Positions 1 to 8,826 are shown, counted from the stretch's first letter. The stretch is 63,583 nucleotides of DNA from Megasphaera elsdenii (GCF_020539865.1 NZ_JAJBQV010000011.1:1-63583); one strand, 5' to 3'. The notes: a model not told the origin generated them from the letters alone. Numbers and translations are program-made.

Positions 1-105
1 GATATCCTGACAGCTAACTCCTTTGGGATAGGCTGTCAGGCGTTAGTCCATGTATTAAACTTCTCAAGAATCTCCCGCTTCTATAAGCGGGAGAGGTTCA
101 ATTCA
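1..105 (+). mobile_element. Remnant resembling the 3' end of an IS200/IS605-family element
   Basis: Two perfect hairpins lie here. The first pairs positions 6-14 with 32-40 (9 bp); the second pairs 72-80 with 85-93 (9 bp, 4-nt loop) and is preceded by CAAGAAT and followed by GGTTCAA. The layout (GAA, then CTCCCGCTT-loop-AAGCGGGAG, then TTCA) matches the hairpin that closes IS200/IS605-type tnpB elements. It also matches, in the opposite orientation, the sequence at 63440-63475 of this window. No transposase or tnpB reading frame is visible inside the window, so only the end of an element, or a relic of one, is claimed. Confidence 0.45.
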
Positions 106-796
106 CCCTATGATAACGGTTTTTTTTTATGTGACGCTTACGCCACCAAATGATGCCATAAATGAAAGAAACGACGGCTACCAAGATGAGCAGGCGGCCC
201 CAATGTTCCTGAATACGAAGAAGATCATGGCCCAGCCAGACTTCTACCAGGACAGCCGGCATCTTGCCGAAGAAGTTGGCAATGAAATGGTCACGATAAG
301 AAATATGGCTCAAGGCGCTGAACGCCGTAACGACGACATTCGGCGCATACGGAATGGACCGGCCCAGCATGACGGTCTTGATGCAACTGTAGGAATCAAG
401 TTTTTCCAACATCTTACTCTTGGAAATGACCTTCTGTGCCTGCTTGCGGAGTAGCGTCCTGGTCAGGCGAAAGCTGATTTCAATGCCGATGACTTCGCCG
501 ATCCAGGAAATGATGATGCCCGGGATGAGACCGAAGATGATGCCATTGACGGTCAAGAAGGGAATGGACGGCAAGCCGATGGCATTGACAAAGGCAATCA
601 TAAATATGCTGATGCCAATGGCATAAAAACCAAAAGATGCGATATAATCGGCTAACCCATCCAGATCTCCACTGACAGTCAGATGCCACATGATCGAATA
701 AAAATCAGGTGCCATAAGCTGAATCGATAAAAACAGCAAGATGACCAAGAGGCCCCCGCCGATATGAAGGAGCCAACCTAAATATTTATCATTCAT
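98..796 (-). CDS. TVP38/TMEM64 (DedA-like, SNARE-associated) membrane protein
   Basis: A 232-residue polytopic inner-membrane protein with hydrophobic stretches near residues 12-32, 50-75, 75-105 and 200-218. The central part carries the family hallmarks: a Gly-rich segment leading into GEVIGIEISFRLTR, then the GRSIPYAPNVVVTAFSAL region and a following F-x-x-x-x-F-G-K-M-P. Homologues (YdjX/YdjZ, YtxB, TVP38) are proposed lipid scramblases or envelope-maintenance proteins; the substrate here is unknown. It ends with a Lys/Arg-rich cytoplasmic tail. It lies 45 bp downstream of the TrpD-like gene and may be read from the same transcript. Confidence 0.8.
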   Translation of the reverse strand: MNDKYLGWLLHIGGGLLVILLFLSIQLMAPDFYSIMWHLTVSGDLDGLADYIASFGFYAIGISIFMIAFVNAIGLPSIPFLTVNGIIFGLIPGIIISWIGEVIGIEISFRLTRTLLRKQAQKVISKSKMLEKLDSYSCIKTVMLGRSIPYAPNVVVTAFSALSHISYRDHFIANFFGKMPAVLVEVWLGHDLLRIQEHWGRLLILVAVVSFIYGIIWWRKRHIKKNRYHRVN

Positions 797-841
797 AGAA
801 ATGCGGTCCTCACATAATAATGAATTTTTTCGTACCCTTTA

Positions 842-1906
842 TTATACCATATCTTCTGGGTCTCTGTCTGCTATAATCTTCACTTTTTCAGCCTGTCCCA
901 GGCGCTGGCTCAAGATAAGGAAGTCGTCGAGTTTCTGCCGGGCCAGGCCGCTATCGATGAGACGAGCTGCTTTGCGGATACCGGCATAGAGATTGAGGAC
1001 ACTGCCACCGACGTAGAGGCCGGCGCCGGCATTGAGGAGGACTGCCGTCCGAGCCCCGTCCTTTCGGCCGTCGAGGACAGCACGGGTAATGGCAGCATTG
1101 TGCTTGGGCAAGCCGCCGCGCAGTTCGTCCCGCGAAGCCCGGGGCAGGTTGAAATCTTCCGGACTGATTTCATACGTCGAAAACGATTCTTGCGTAAATT
1201 CACAGATGGTCGTCGCTGCCGATGCCGAGATTTCATCGCTGCCGTCCTGACCATAGACGACCATACCGTGGCGGACGCCGAGGGCCGCCAGGACGTGGGC
1301 CATGGGTTCAACCAAATGTGGCGCATTGACGCCGAGGATCTCATACACTGCATGAGCTGGATTGGTCAACGGCCGCAGGACATCAAAGACCGTATAGATT
1401 CCCAACTGTTCGCGGACGGCATCGATGCGTTTCATCATATAATAGTAGTAACGCGTATAAAAATAACAGAGGCCGATCTGTTGCAACATATCCAGACAGC
1501 TTTCCGGACTGAGGAAGATATTGGCCCCTAAGGCCTCTAGAACATCGGCAGACCCGCTGCGCGATGTCTTAGCCCGGTTACCGTGCTTAGCGACGCAGAC
1601 GCCGCCAGCGGCGATGACGAAAGCCGCTGTCGTCGAGATGTTAAAGGTCTTCATCCGGCCGCCGCCAGTCCCGACGATGTCGAAGGCGTCTATCGTACAG
1701 GGAACATGCATGCTATATTTCCGCATCGTCCGGGCAAAGGCCGTGATTTCCCGCTCTGAAGCACCTTTCGTCGTCAAAGCTGCCAAAAAAGCCGCCAACT
1801 GGACGTCTGAAATCGTCCCTTCCATAATCTGCTCCATGACGATAGCGCTTTCCCGTTCGCTAAGGTCTTTTCCTTTAGTAATGGTTTTCAGTAAGCTAGT
1901 CAGCAT
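842..1906 (-). CDS. TrpD-like phosphoribosyltransferase (anthranilate phosphoribosyltransferase family), divergent and outside a trp operon
   Basis: 354 residues, full length for the nucleoside phosphorylase/TrpD family. The ATG at 1906 has GGAGG eight bases upstream; an upstream GTG at 1915 lies too close to that site. The helical N-terminal domain and the KHGNRAKTSRSGSADVLEAL and DGSDEIS (metal-binding D-E) segments are well kept. Two parts are not: the PRPP loop reads GTGGGRMKT where TrpD has GTGGDGLKT, and the anthranilate-site HPAMK reads YYYMMK. No other tryptophan gene is near. The fold assignment is firm; the reaction is not. It could be a TrpD acting on another aromatic, or a TrpD2/YbiB-like protein that binds nucleic acid. 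Confidence 0.75.
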   Translation of the reverse strand: MLTSLLKTITKGKDLSERESAIVMEQIMEGTISDVQLAAFLAALTTKGASEREITAFARTMRKYSMHVPCTIDAFDIVGTGGGRMKTFNISTTAAFVIAAGGVCVAKHGNRAKTSRSGSADVLEALGANIFLSPESCLDMLQQIGLCYFYTRYYYYMMKRIDAVREQLGIYTVFDVLRPLTNPAHAVYEILGVNAPHLVEPMAHVLAALGVRHGMVVYGQDGSDEISASAATTICEFTQESFSTYEISPEDFNLPRASRDELRGGLPKHNAAITRAVLDGRKDGARTAVLLNAGAGLYVGGSVLNLYAGIRKAARLIDSGLARQKLDDFLILSQRLGQAEKVKIIADRDPEDMV

Positions 1907-1993
1907 CGACCTCACCTCCGCCTAAAAAAAACGGAACTACACTATTCTCTTTTATTATAGCATATTATGCCCGTTAATTTATACCTATCCGGA

Positions 1994-2027
1994 CCGAATT
2001 AGAAGGCTCATTCGCCTTCTAATTCGG
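1994..2027 (-). terminator. Perfect 14-bp hairpin overlapping the truA stop codon
   Basis: Positions 1994-2007 and 2014-2027 are exact reverse complements around a 6-nt loop holding the truA stop codon. No T-tract follows on the minus strand, so it is not a textbook intrinsic terminator. It could act as a 3'-end stabiliser or a weak terminator before the TrpD-like gene. Confidence 0.45.
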
Positions 2028-2790
2028 CAATGCGCCTTTTCAATTCTCCTTCATCATAAAAGACCGTTTCCAGACACAGGCCCTGGGCCGGCGCCGTCGC
2101 ACCGAGCTGCGCCCGATCGCCGCTAGCGAGGATTTCCCGGAAACGGTCCGGTGTCAGGCGGTGCAGGCCTAAATCGACGAGACCGCCGGCAATATTCCGT
2201 ACCATATGGTAGAGGAAGCCGTCGCCGACGACATCGATATCGAGGACATGGCCCCGCTCATGGAGAGTAATGGAATACATCGTCTTCACAGGGTTCATCG
2301 GCGTCGTATTCTGCCCTTCAAAAGCAGAAAAATCATGGGGCCCCAAGAGGATAGCCGCCCCTTCTCGCATGGCTTGTCGGTCCAAGGGCTTGCGGATGAA
2401 CCAGGCATAACGCAAGAGAAAAGGGTCATGCATGCGGTTGTTGTCAATAGAATAGCGGTAATGTTTGCCAACATTATCGTGGCGGACGCTGAATCGGTCT
2501 GGCATTTCCCGGGCCGATAGAACGGCGATTTCCGGCGGCAAATAGCCTTTCATGGCATAGGGTATCTTTTCCGTCGGTATGGAGCCCTGACCATAGAAAT
2601 TGACGACTTGACCGCGGGCGTGGACACCGGCATCCGTGCGGGCTGCGCCATAAATTGTGATGGGCGTCTGGAAAATAGCCGATAGTCCCTGTTCAATGCA
2701 GCCCTGGATCGACTCGGCATTGGTCTGGCGCTGAAAGCCATGGAAATCAGTGCCATCATAGGCGACGATGAGGCAGATATTCTTTTTCAT
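2008..2790 (-). CDS. truA: tRNA pseudouridine(38-40) synthase TruA
   Basis: 260 residues, typical for bacterial TruA. The catalytic aspartate lies in the family motif RTDAGVHARGQ, preceded by YDGTDFHGFQRQ near the N terminus. It isomerises uridines 38-40 of the tRNA anticodon stem-loop. The ATG at 2790 overlaps the ecfT stop codon (TAATG) and has GGTGG about six bases upstream. A GTG three codons earlier is possible but sits inside the likely Shine-Dalgarno region. The gene is translationally coupled to ecfT, an arrangement common in Firmicutes (ecfA1-ecfA2-ecfT-truA). Confidence 0.95.
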   Translation of the reverse strand: MKKNICLIVAYDGTDFHGFQRQTNAESIQGCIEQGLSAIFQTPITIYGAARTDAGVHARGQVVNFYGQGSIPTEKIPYAMKGYLPPEIAVLSAREMPDRFSVRHDNVGKHYRYSIDNNRMHDPFLLRYAWFIRKPLDRQAMREGAAILLGPHDFSAFEGQNTTPMNPVKTMYSITLHERGHVLDIDVVGDGFLYHMVRNIAGGLVDLGLHRLTPDRFREILASGDRAQLGATAPAQGLCLETVFYDEGELKRRIAELEGE

Positions 2791-3587
2791 TATAACCACC
2801 GCATAGCGGCCAAGATGGCCGTGACGATCAGGACCGCTGCCATGGCGATGCCATCTCGATAGGTATAGGACAATTCATTCATCCGCGTCCGCCCTTCACC
2901 ACCGCGATAACAGCGGGCTTCCATAGCCGTCGCCAAGTCATCGGCCCGGCGGAAGGCGCTGACGAAAAGCGGCACTAACAAAGGAATCATGTTCTTACCG
3001 CGCTGCAAGAGGCTGCCGCTGGTAAAATTGGCACCTCGCGCCGTCTGGGCTTTCATGATACGGTCCGTTTCTTCCAAAAGGGTCGGGATGAATCGCAGGG
3101 CAATGGTCATCATCATGGCTAGTTCATGTGCCGGCACGCCGATGCGCTTAAAGGGATTGAGCAAGTGTTCGATGCCGTCGGTCAAAACAATAGGCGATGT
3201 CGTATACGTCAACAGCGATGAAAAGACGATGAGGAAGACCAGGCGCGCCGTCATGAGGCCCCCCTGATATAAGCCTTCCTTCGTGATGTGAAAGATGCCG
3301 TACTGCCAGAGGACATCGCCTGGCGTCGTGAAGATATGGACGCCCATAGTGAAAATAATGATGACCCACAAGGGCTTCAGCGATTTAAGGATGAACTTCG
3401 CCGGCAAGCGGGAAATGGCGAAATTCAGGGCCACAAAAGCCGTGACGATGGCATAGGATGCCAGGGAATGGGCAAAGAAGATGGCTACAATAAATATCAT
3501 CGTAGCGACGATTTTGATTCGTGGATCGAGTTTATGCAGAAAAGACGTGCCAGGAAAATACTGGCCCAAAGTAATATCAGTGAGCAT
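2790..3587 (-). CDS. ecfT: Energy-coupling factor transporter transmembrane protein EcfT
   Basis: 265 residues with about five to six membrane segments. The two cytoplasmic coupling motifs of EcfT are present: AQTARGANF near residue 180 and EARCYRGGEGRT near 225. These touch the two ATPases and transmit ATP hydrolysis to a vitamin- or metal-binding S-component. The start at 3587 has AAAGGAGG upstream and overlaps the 3' end of ecfA2 by 11 bp. No S-component is encoded nearby, so this is a group II (shared) module serving S-components elsewhere. Confidence 0.93.
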   Translation of the reverse strand: MLTDITLGQYFPGTSFLHKLDPRIKIVATMIFIVAIFFAHSLASYAIVTAFVALNFAISRLPAKFILKSLKPLWVIIIFTMGVHIFTTPGDVLWQYGIFHITKEGLYQGGLMTARLVFLIVFSSLLTYTTSPIVLTDGIEHLLNPFKRIGVPAHELAMMMTIALRFIPTLLEETDRIMKAQTARGANFTSGSLLQRGKNMIPLLVPLFVSAFRRADDLATAMEARCYRGGEGRTRMNELSYTYRDGIAMAAVLIVTAILAAMRWL

Positions 3588-4449
3588 GGCCCTTGCCTCC
3601 TTTCAGGCAATCGAAAATAACCTGTGCCCCTTCTTCGACCGTCCGCACCCGGTCATCGACGGCAAAGCCTCGTCCCTGGAGATATTGGAGGACTCCTGTC
3701 ACAGGCGGCACGGATACGCCGGCATCGTGGAGGGCCTGCTGCTGGGTCGCAAAGATATCCAGCGGTTCACCGTCGAGGACGATATGGCCGTGGGACAAGA
3801 CCAGGAGACGGCTGGCCAAGCGGGAAATATCATCCATATTGTGCGATACCAAGATGACTGTAATACCCTTTTCCTGATGCCAGCGCTGGATTTCCGAAAA
3901 GATTTCCCGACGACCGATGGGATCCAGGCCGGCCGAAGGTTCGTCCAGAATGAGATAGGATGGATGGATGGCGATGACGCCGGCAATAGCAACGCGGCGC
4001 ATCTGGCCGCCACTTAAGCGGAACGGCGAGCGGTCAGCATACGTCTTATAGTCGAGGCCAACGAAATCCATGGCTTCTTTGACCCGTTCCGTGATTTTCT
4101 CTTCGCTCAAGCCGAAATTGCGCGGCCCAAAAGCGATGTCTTTGGCAATGGTTTCTTCAAAGAGCTGATATTCCGGATACTGGAAGACCATGCCGACTTT
4201 ATGCCGCACAGCCATGGCTTCTTTCGTCTTCTTGCCGATATCCGTCCCGTCGACGGTCACCGTCCCGGCTGTCGGCTTGATGAGGCCGTTGAGGATCTGG
4301 ACCAACGTCGACTTACCCGAACCGGTATGACCGATGATACCGACGAATTCCCCTTCATGGATTTCGACATCCGTATCGTAGAGAGCCGTCTTTTCAAAAG
4401 GCGTACCGATGCCGTAGGTATAGGTCCCGTTGCTTAACTTAATTGACAT
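3577..4449 (-). CDS. ecfA2: Energy-coupling factor ABC transporter ATPase EcfA2
   Basis: 290 residues with one ABC ATPase domain. Walker A is GHTGSGKST, the signature is LSGGQMRRVAIAG and Walker B is LILDEPSAGLD, followed by the switch histidine in ILVSHNMDD. The C-terminal ~70 residues form the EcfA-specific dimerisation region. It pairs with EcfA1 and drives EcfT. TTAGGAG precedes the start codon, and the reading frame overlaps the end of ecfA1 by 16 bp. Assignment as the second ATPase (A2) rests on gene order and the VLSHGHIVLDGEP-type C terminus. Confidence 0.92.
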   Translation of the reverse strand: MSIKLSNGTYTYGIGTPFEKTALYDTDVEIHEGEFVGIIGHTGSGKSTLVQILNGLIKPTAGTVTVDGTDIGKKTKEAMAVRHKVGMVFQYPEYQLFEETIAKDIAFGPRNFGLSEEKITERVKEAMDFVGLDYKTYADRSPFRLSGGQMRRVAIAGVIAIHPSYLILDEPSAGLDPIGRREIFSEIQRWHQEKGITVILVSHNMDDISRLASRLLVLSHGHIVLDGEPLDIFATQQQALHDAGVSVPPVTGVLQYLQGRGFAVDDRVRTVEEGAQVIFDCLKGGKGHAH

Positions 4450-5273
4450 AATGCATCTCCTAATTCTTCCTCTGTAATGATGGAGTCCGGAAGGTCAAGG
4501 CCTTTCTGACGCAGCTGTTCTGCCAGTTCCGCCGCTACAGGCACGTCGAGGCCCATGGCCTTCAGCTCTCTGACATGCGTAAAGACATCGCGCGGCGCCC
4601 CGTCCATCTTCAATTCGGCCCGGTCGACGACAACGACCCGGTCGGCCTGGACGGCTTCCTCCATGAAATGGGTAATGATAATGATGGTAATGCCTTCCTC
4701 ATGGAGTTGATGGAGCGTATCCATAACTTCCTTGCGGCCGACAGGGTCAAGCATGGCTGTCGGTTCATCTAGGACGATACAATCGCACTGCATGGCCAGG
4801 ATACCAGCAATGGCGACGCGCTGTTTCTGTCCGCCGCTCAGGAGATGCGGACCGTGCTTAGCATAAATAGTCATATTGACACGGCGCAGGGCCTCGCTGA
4901 CGCGGGTCTTGATTTCATCGGACGGAACGCCGAGGTTTTCCGGCCCAAAGGCCACATCTTCTTCGACGACGGCGGCGACAATCTGGTTATCCGGATTTTG
5001 GAAGACCATGCCTACGTGCTGGCGGATTTTCCAAATATTAGCGGGATCATCAGTCCACATACCGCAGACCTCACACGTACCGGACGTCGGCGTCAAGAGG
5101 ACATTGAAATGTTTAGCCAAAGTCGACTTACCCGATCCGTTGGTCCCGATGATGGCGACGAACTCGCCTTTACCGATTTCCAAGGAAATATCCTTCAAAG
5201 CATAGACCACCTTGCCGTCTTCGTCTTCATACGTGTGGCTGAGATGATCCGTTTTAATCATAGGTTCTGTCAT
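4434..5273 (-). CDS. ecfA1: Energy-coupling factor ABC transporter ATPase EcfA1
   Basis: 279 residues. Walker A is GTNGSGKST, the signature LSGGQKQRVAIAG and Walker B IVLDEPTAMLD, with an H-loop ITHFMEEA. It forms the EcfA1-EcfA2 heterodimer of the vitamin-uptake ECF module at the cytoplasmic face of the membrane. AAGGAG lies upstream of the ATG. It starts 23 bp after the feoB stop, so the ECF genes may share readthrough from the feo operon, although a separate promoter was not excluded. Confidence 0.92.
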   Translation of the reverse strand: MTEPMIKTDHLSHTYEDEDGKVVYALKDISLEIGKGEFVAIIGTNGSGKSTLAKHFNVLLTPTSGTCEVCGMWTDDPANIWKIRQHVGMVFQNPDNQIVAAVVEEDVAFGPENLGVPSDEIKTRVSEALRRVNMTIYAKHGPHLLSGGQKQRVAIAGILAMQCDCIVLDEPTAMLDPVGRKEVMDTLHQLHEEGITIIIITHFMEEAVQADRVVVVDRAELKMDGAPRDVFTHVRELKAMGLDVPVAAELAEQLRQKGLDLPDSIITEEELGDALCQLS

Positions 5274-5296
5274 ACTAACTCCTTAGTTATTCATGG

Positions 5297-7402
5297 TTAA
5301 AAAATACGGCTTCCGACCTGGTAGACGACGAAGGTCAGGCTCCAGGCGACAGCAACCTGGAAACAGACGGAAAAGGCCGTCCACTTCCAGCTGTGTGATT
5401 CAGCGTGAATCGTGGCAATCGTCGCGGCACAGGGGATGTAGAGCAAGGAGAACAGCATCATGCAGTACGCATTAAGCTGAGTGAAACCGCCTTGGCTCAT
5501 CATGGAAGCGAGGGCTGTCAAGGCTGCCGACGAATTGATATTGACGCCATCGAAGAGGACGGCGAAACTGGAGACGACGACTTCCTTGGCGGAAATACCG
5601 GCCAAGAGGGCCAGACAAATCTGCCAGTACCCCAACCCGATGGGCGCAAAGAAAGGTACAATAGCTTTGCCGACGATAGCGCCGAAACTGTCGGCCATAT
5701 CACCATAACCGGCGGGACCGAAATTTAAGATGAACCACATGAGGATCGATGCGGCAAAGATGACTGTGCCAGCGCGGCTCAAATAGTCCTTGATTTTTTC
5801 CCAGACATAGATATAAACCGTGTGGGCACTGGGGCGCTTGTATTCAGGCAGTTCGATGAGCAGGTCGTTTTCCTTCTTGACATGGCTGAAGACATTCATG
5901 GCCTTCAAGGCGACCAGGGCGACGACGATGCCGATGAGGTACATGGAATAGGCGACAATCATGGCCTCGTTTGGGAAGAACATCCCTGAAAAGAGGATAT
6001 AAATAGGCAGGCGGGCACTACAGGACATGAAAGGCGTAACCAACATTGTCCGATAGCGGTCGCGCTTATCTTCCAAAGCCCGCGAAGCCATGATGGCCGG
6101 CACGCTGCAGCCGAAGCCGAGAATCATAGGGATGAAAGCCCGACCTGATAAGCCTAGACGGTTCATGACGTCATTCATGACATAAGCTACGCGGGCCATA
6201 TAGCCGCTGTCCTCTAAGAGGGCCAGCGCAAAAAAGAGGATACAGATATTGGGCAGGAAAGTCAAAATCCCGCCGACGCCGGCAATGATGCCGTCGCAGA
6301 CCAGAGAAACGAGCATATCGTCAGCCCCCAACGAGGTCAGGGCGCCTTCTGCCATGGCCGACAGAGCATCGATGGACCCTTGGAAAGAATCCTGTACTAT
6401 ATCGCCGACGAAGAAGGTCAGGAAGAAGACGATAGCCATAATGGCCAGGAAGATAGGGATACCCAGCCATTTATCGGTCAAGTAGCGATCGACGGAATCC
6501 GTTGCCGCCGCTTTCGACGCCTGATTGACGACGACTTCATGGATGATTTCTTCGATGAAAGCATATTTTTCCGTAATGATATCCGTTTCATAACTACGGT
6601 CCAAGACGTGATGGACGTCGTCGACGGGATACTTAGCCGTGATTTCCGGGTCCTTTTCGAGGAGCTTCAGCGCATACCAGCGATGATTGTATAAATCGGG
6701 ATATTTGTCATGCAGGAGCTGGCGTACAGCGTCGATGCGATCTTCCATAGCGTCGCTATAGACCATGGCGAATTCACTGTGATGGTTATGCTGATGCTGG
6801 GTATGGTCCGAATGGTTGTGAATGAGCCGGTCCGGATGGACGTGGTCCTTGTGGTGCACGGCCGCATGGAGCAGGACGTTCAGACCGCGGCGCTTCAAAG
6901 CCGATACGGGGATGACCGGCACGCCGAGCATTTCCGGCAGGCGGTGCAAGTCTATTTCCATGCCCCGCTTCTCGACAATATCCATCATGTTCAAGGCGAC
7001 GACGACCGGTTTTCCCAGTTCCAGAAGCTGCAAGGTCAGGTAGAGATTGCGTTCCAACGCCGACGCGTCGATGACATCGACAATGACGTCGACATCATCA
7101 CTGATGATGAAATTTCGCGAAACCTGTTCTTCCATGGTGTACGACGTCAAACTGTACGTGCCGGGCAGGTCGACAAGGTGGATGTGATAGCCATGGGCAT
7201 TGATAGCACCTTCGACCTTTTCGACGGTAACGCCTGGCCAGTTGGCTACTTTGAGGTTGGCACCGGTATAGGCGTTGAACAGCGTCGTCTTGCCGCAGTT
7301 CGGATTGCCGATGAAAGCGACGGTCATTTCCTTTTTTTCAGCACTGGCCGGCGCCTTCTGGACTTGCGGCCGGCAGGCCTTTGTCTTTACTTCGCTATTC
7401 AT
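5297..7402 (-). CDS. feoB: Ferrous iron transporter FeoB with a histidine-rich insert
   Basis: 701 residues: an N-terminal GTPase domain (G1 GNPNCGKTT at 32-40, G3 DLPG, G4 NMMD near 138-141, G5 SALK near 167), a helical GDI-like region, then a membrane core with two gate segments. It imports Fe(II). An unusual stretch at residues 183-208 contains eleven histidines in 26 positions between the G domain and the helical region, probably a cytoplasmic metal-binding loop. The start overlaps the end of feoA by 8 bp and has AAGGAA upstream. The final residues lack the short Cys-rich tail seen in some FeoB proteins. Confidence 0.96.
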   Translation of the reverse strand: MNSEVKTKACRPQVQKAPASAEKKEMTVAFIGNPNCGKTTLFNAYTGANLKVANWPGVTVEKVEGAINAHGYHIHLVDLPGTYSLTSYTMEEQVSRNFIISDDVDVIVDVIDASALERNLYLTLQLLELGKPVVVALNMMDIVEKRGMEIDLHRLPEMLGVPVIPVSALKRRGLNVLLHAAVHHKDHVHPDRLIHNHSDHTQHQHNHHSEFAMVYSDAMEDRIDAVRQLLHDKYPDLYNHRWYALKLLEKDPEITAKYPVDDVHHVLDRSYETDIITEKYAFIEEIIHEVVVNQASKAAATDSVDRYLTDKWLGIPIFLAIMAIVFFLTFFVGDIVQDSFQGSIDALSAMAEGALTSLGADDMLVSLVCDGIIAGVGGILTFLPNICILFFALALLEDSGYMARVAYVMNDVMNRLGLSGRAFIPMILGFGCSVPAIMASRALEDKRDRYRTMLVTPFMSCSARLPIYILFSGMFFPNEAMIVAYSMYLIGIVVALVALKAMNVFSHVKKENDLLIELPEYKRPSAHTVYIYVWEKIKDYLSRAGTVIFAASILMWFILNFGPAGYGDMADSFGAIVGKAIVPFFAPIGLGYWQICLALLAGISAKEVVVSSFAVLFDGVNINSSAALTALASMMSQGGFTQLNAYCMMLFSLLYIPCAATIATIHAESHSWKWTAFSVCFQVAVAWSLTFVVYQVGSRIF

Positions 7403-7625
7403 GTTCCTTCCCCCTTACTGCGATGTGCGATGAAATCCCTTTTCCCAACGCCAGGCGGGTACTGCGCATCTTGATGATGACCGTTCCTTCGTTCTTATTG
7501 TTGAGTACAGAGATTTCCGTCCCTTCGATCATGCCTAGGGCTTGCAGGCGTTTTTCCGTCTGGTCTGGCAATGTCAATTTTTCCACAATATAATCATAGC
7601 CGATTTTTCCTTCTGCTAAAGTCAT
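7395..7625 (-). CDS. feoA: Ferrous iron transport protein FeoA
   Basis: 76 residues, an SH3-like small cytoplasmic protein. The family pattern is visible: a central LQALGMIEGTEISVLN segment and a C-terminal TRLALGKGISSHIAV. FeoA interacts with FeoB and supports its GTPase-driven iron uptake. It has a strong AGGAGG site, overlaps feoB by 8 bp, and begins 11 bp after the stop of the DUF805 gene, which suggests a common transcript. Confidence 0.93.
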   Translation of the reverse strand: MTLAEGKIGYDYIVEKLTLPDQTEKRLQALGMIEGTEISVLNNKNEGTVIIKMRSTRLALGKGISSHIAVRGKEHE

Positions 7626-7636
7626 ATTACTGCCTC

Positions 7637-8194
7637 CTATCGCGCCCGTTCCGGACCATAAGCATTGTCACCAGCCGTCCCTTTGACAGTGAACAGGCCC
7701 AGATAAGACACAGCCATGATCGACTGAACTGCCGTAGCGGCCATATCCTGTCCCAAGACGGGCAGGACATAACTGGCAAGATAGCAAATAAAAGGGATGG
7801 CAAACATCAGGCCCGGCTTGTTGATGTCGTGACAACGGCGGACACCCAAGGAAAGCTGGGACCAAACAGCTGGAATGGATAGTAAGATGAAGATGATACC
7901 GAAGATGATAGCATATTCCATATGGTTGATTAAAATAGATTCGACGATTTTGCTGTAGAGGATGATAGAGAACATAAACTGAGCGAACATCAAGATCAGC
8001 GTCCGGAAAATAAAAGGCCGGCGCTGGATACGGCCGGTAAAACGGAAATACTTGGCCTTCAAATCGGCAAAGTCGCGGAAACTGACCAGGCTATTTTCGC
8101 TCCCCGGACCGACAGGCATGGCAAAACCACGGTGAATCCGGGCCGATTGGCGGGACCGCTTCTTCAATTTAATTTTTTGATTGCGTTGAGACAC
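7637..8194 (-). CDS. DUF805-family membrane protein
   Basis: 185 residues. A basic N-terminal tail of about 50 residues is followed by the DUF805 pattern YFRFTGRIQRRPFI, three to four hydrophobic segments, and the family's RRCHDINKPG loop. The function is unknown in any organism; DUF805 proteins are small inner-membrane proteins. The start is GTG with TAGGAGG eight bases upstream. It is the first gene of the cluster leading into feoA-feoB. The extended basic N terminus (KLKKRSRQSARIHRG) is longer than in most DUF805 proteins. Confidence 0.8.
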   Translation of the reverse strand: MSQRNQKIKLKKRSRQSARIHRGFAMPVGPGSENSLVSFRDFADLKAKYFRFTGRIQRRPFIFRTLILMFAQFMFSIILYSKIVESILINHMEYAIIFGIIFILLSIPAVWSQLSLGVRRCHDINKPGLMFAIPFICYLASYVLPVLGQDMAATAVQSIMAVSYLGLFTVKGTAGDNAYGPERAR

Positions 8195-8310
8195 AACGAT
8201 TACCTCCTATAAAATGCTTACAGTATTATCCTACTATATTCATGGCCTCGATTCAATTCATTTCCGGCAAAATATGCTATAATAGAAAAAATTACTTTAA
8301 GGAGGTCCTT

Positions 8311-8772
8311 ATGGAATCTACTGTCTTTACGAATCTGCGCGGCTCTGAAGGAGCCCTGACCTTTAATTTTTTCTGTGAATCCTTGATTACCTCGCTCCAT
8401 ACCTTGACACACGTCATGGAAGATGCCGGTCTCTCCGTCCCAGCTAACGTCGGCGATGTCGCCGATGCCCTGGGCGAAATGGGCAGCCACCTCATGGAAG
8501 ACTATCAGCGCAACGAGCTCGACTTAGGCCGTTTCAAAGATGAAATCCTCGATTTCTACGACCTCAACTTCGCCGTCAACGACGCCTTGGCTTCGGCTAT
8601 CATGAGCCACGATGACCTGCAGTACTATTACTACGTCTACATGCAGGGCCTGTATATCTTCTTCCCAAACATGATGGAAGCCTTCAACGCCGACATCGAA
8701 GACGAAAAGATCATCCCCTTCCTCGACGAACTGGCCAACGAATTCCGCCAGCTCGCCGGCAGCGGATCGTAA
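8311..8772 (+). CDS. Acidic protein of unknown function
   Basis: 153 residues beginning MESTVFTNLRGSEG. The ATG at 8311 follows AAGGAGG directly. A TATAAT at 8278-8283 gives a plausible -10, although no good -35 is seen. The protein is rich in Asp/Glu and helix-formers, with no signal peptide, membrane segment or recognised motif; I do not recognise the family. It stands alone on the plus strand between two minus-strand blocks and ends 70 bp before an intrinsic terminator. Codon use matches neighbouring genes, so it is probably a real native gene. Confidence 0.75.
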   Translation: MESTVFTNLRGSEGALTFNFFCESLITSLHTLTHVMEDAGLSVPANVGDVADALGEMGSHLMEDYQRNELDLGRFKDEILDFYDLNFAVNDALASAIMSHDDLQYYYYVYMQGLYIFFPNMMEAFNADIEDEKIIPFLDELANEFRQLAGSGS

Positions 8773-8826
8773 TTCGTGGCTCATGTCCACATCGTAGGGG
8801 CAACCACGTGGGGCGCCCGTTGCAGG
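8773..8826 (+). repeat. Dispersed palindromic intergenic repeat, copy 1
   Basis: Reads TTCGTGGCTC, then GTAGGGGC, CCACGTGG and GGCGCCC in order. Related units occur near 34560, 40526, 46127, 48262, 56504 and 56679. It sits between a stop codon and a terminator hairpin. Confidence 0.65.

Noticed and set aside
6810..6860. Histidine-rich segment as a separate small metallochaperone
   Set aside because: It lies inside one continuous FeoB frame with conserved motifs on both sides.
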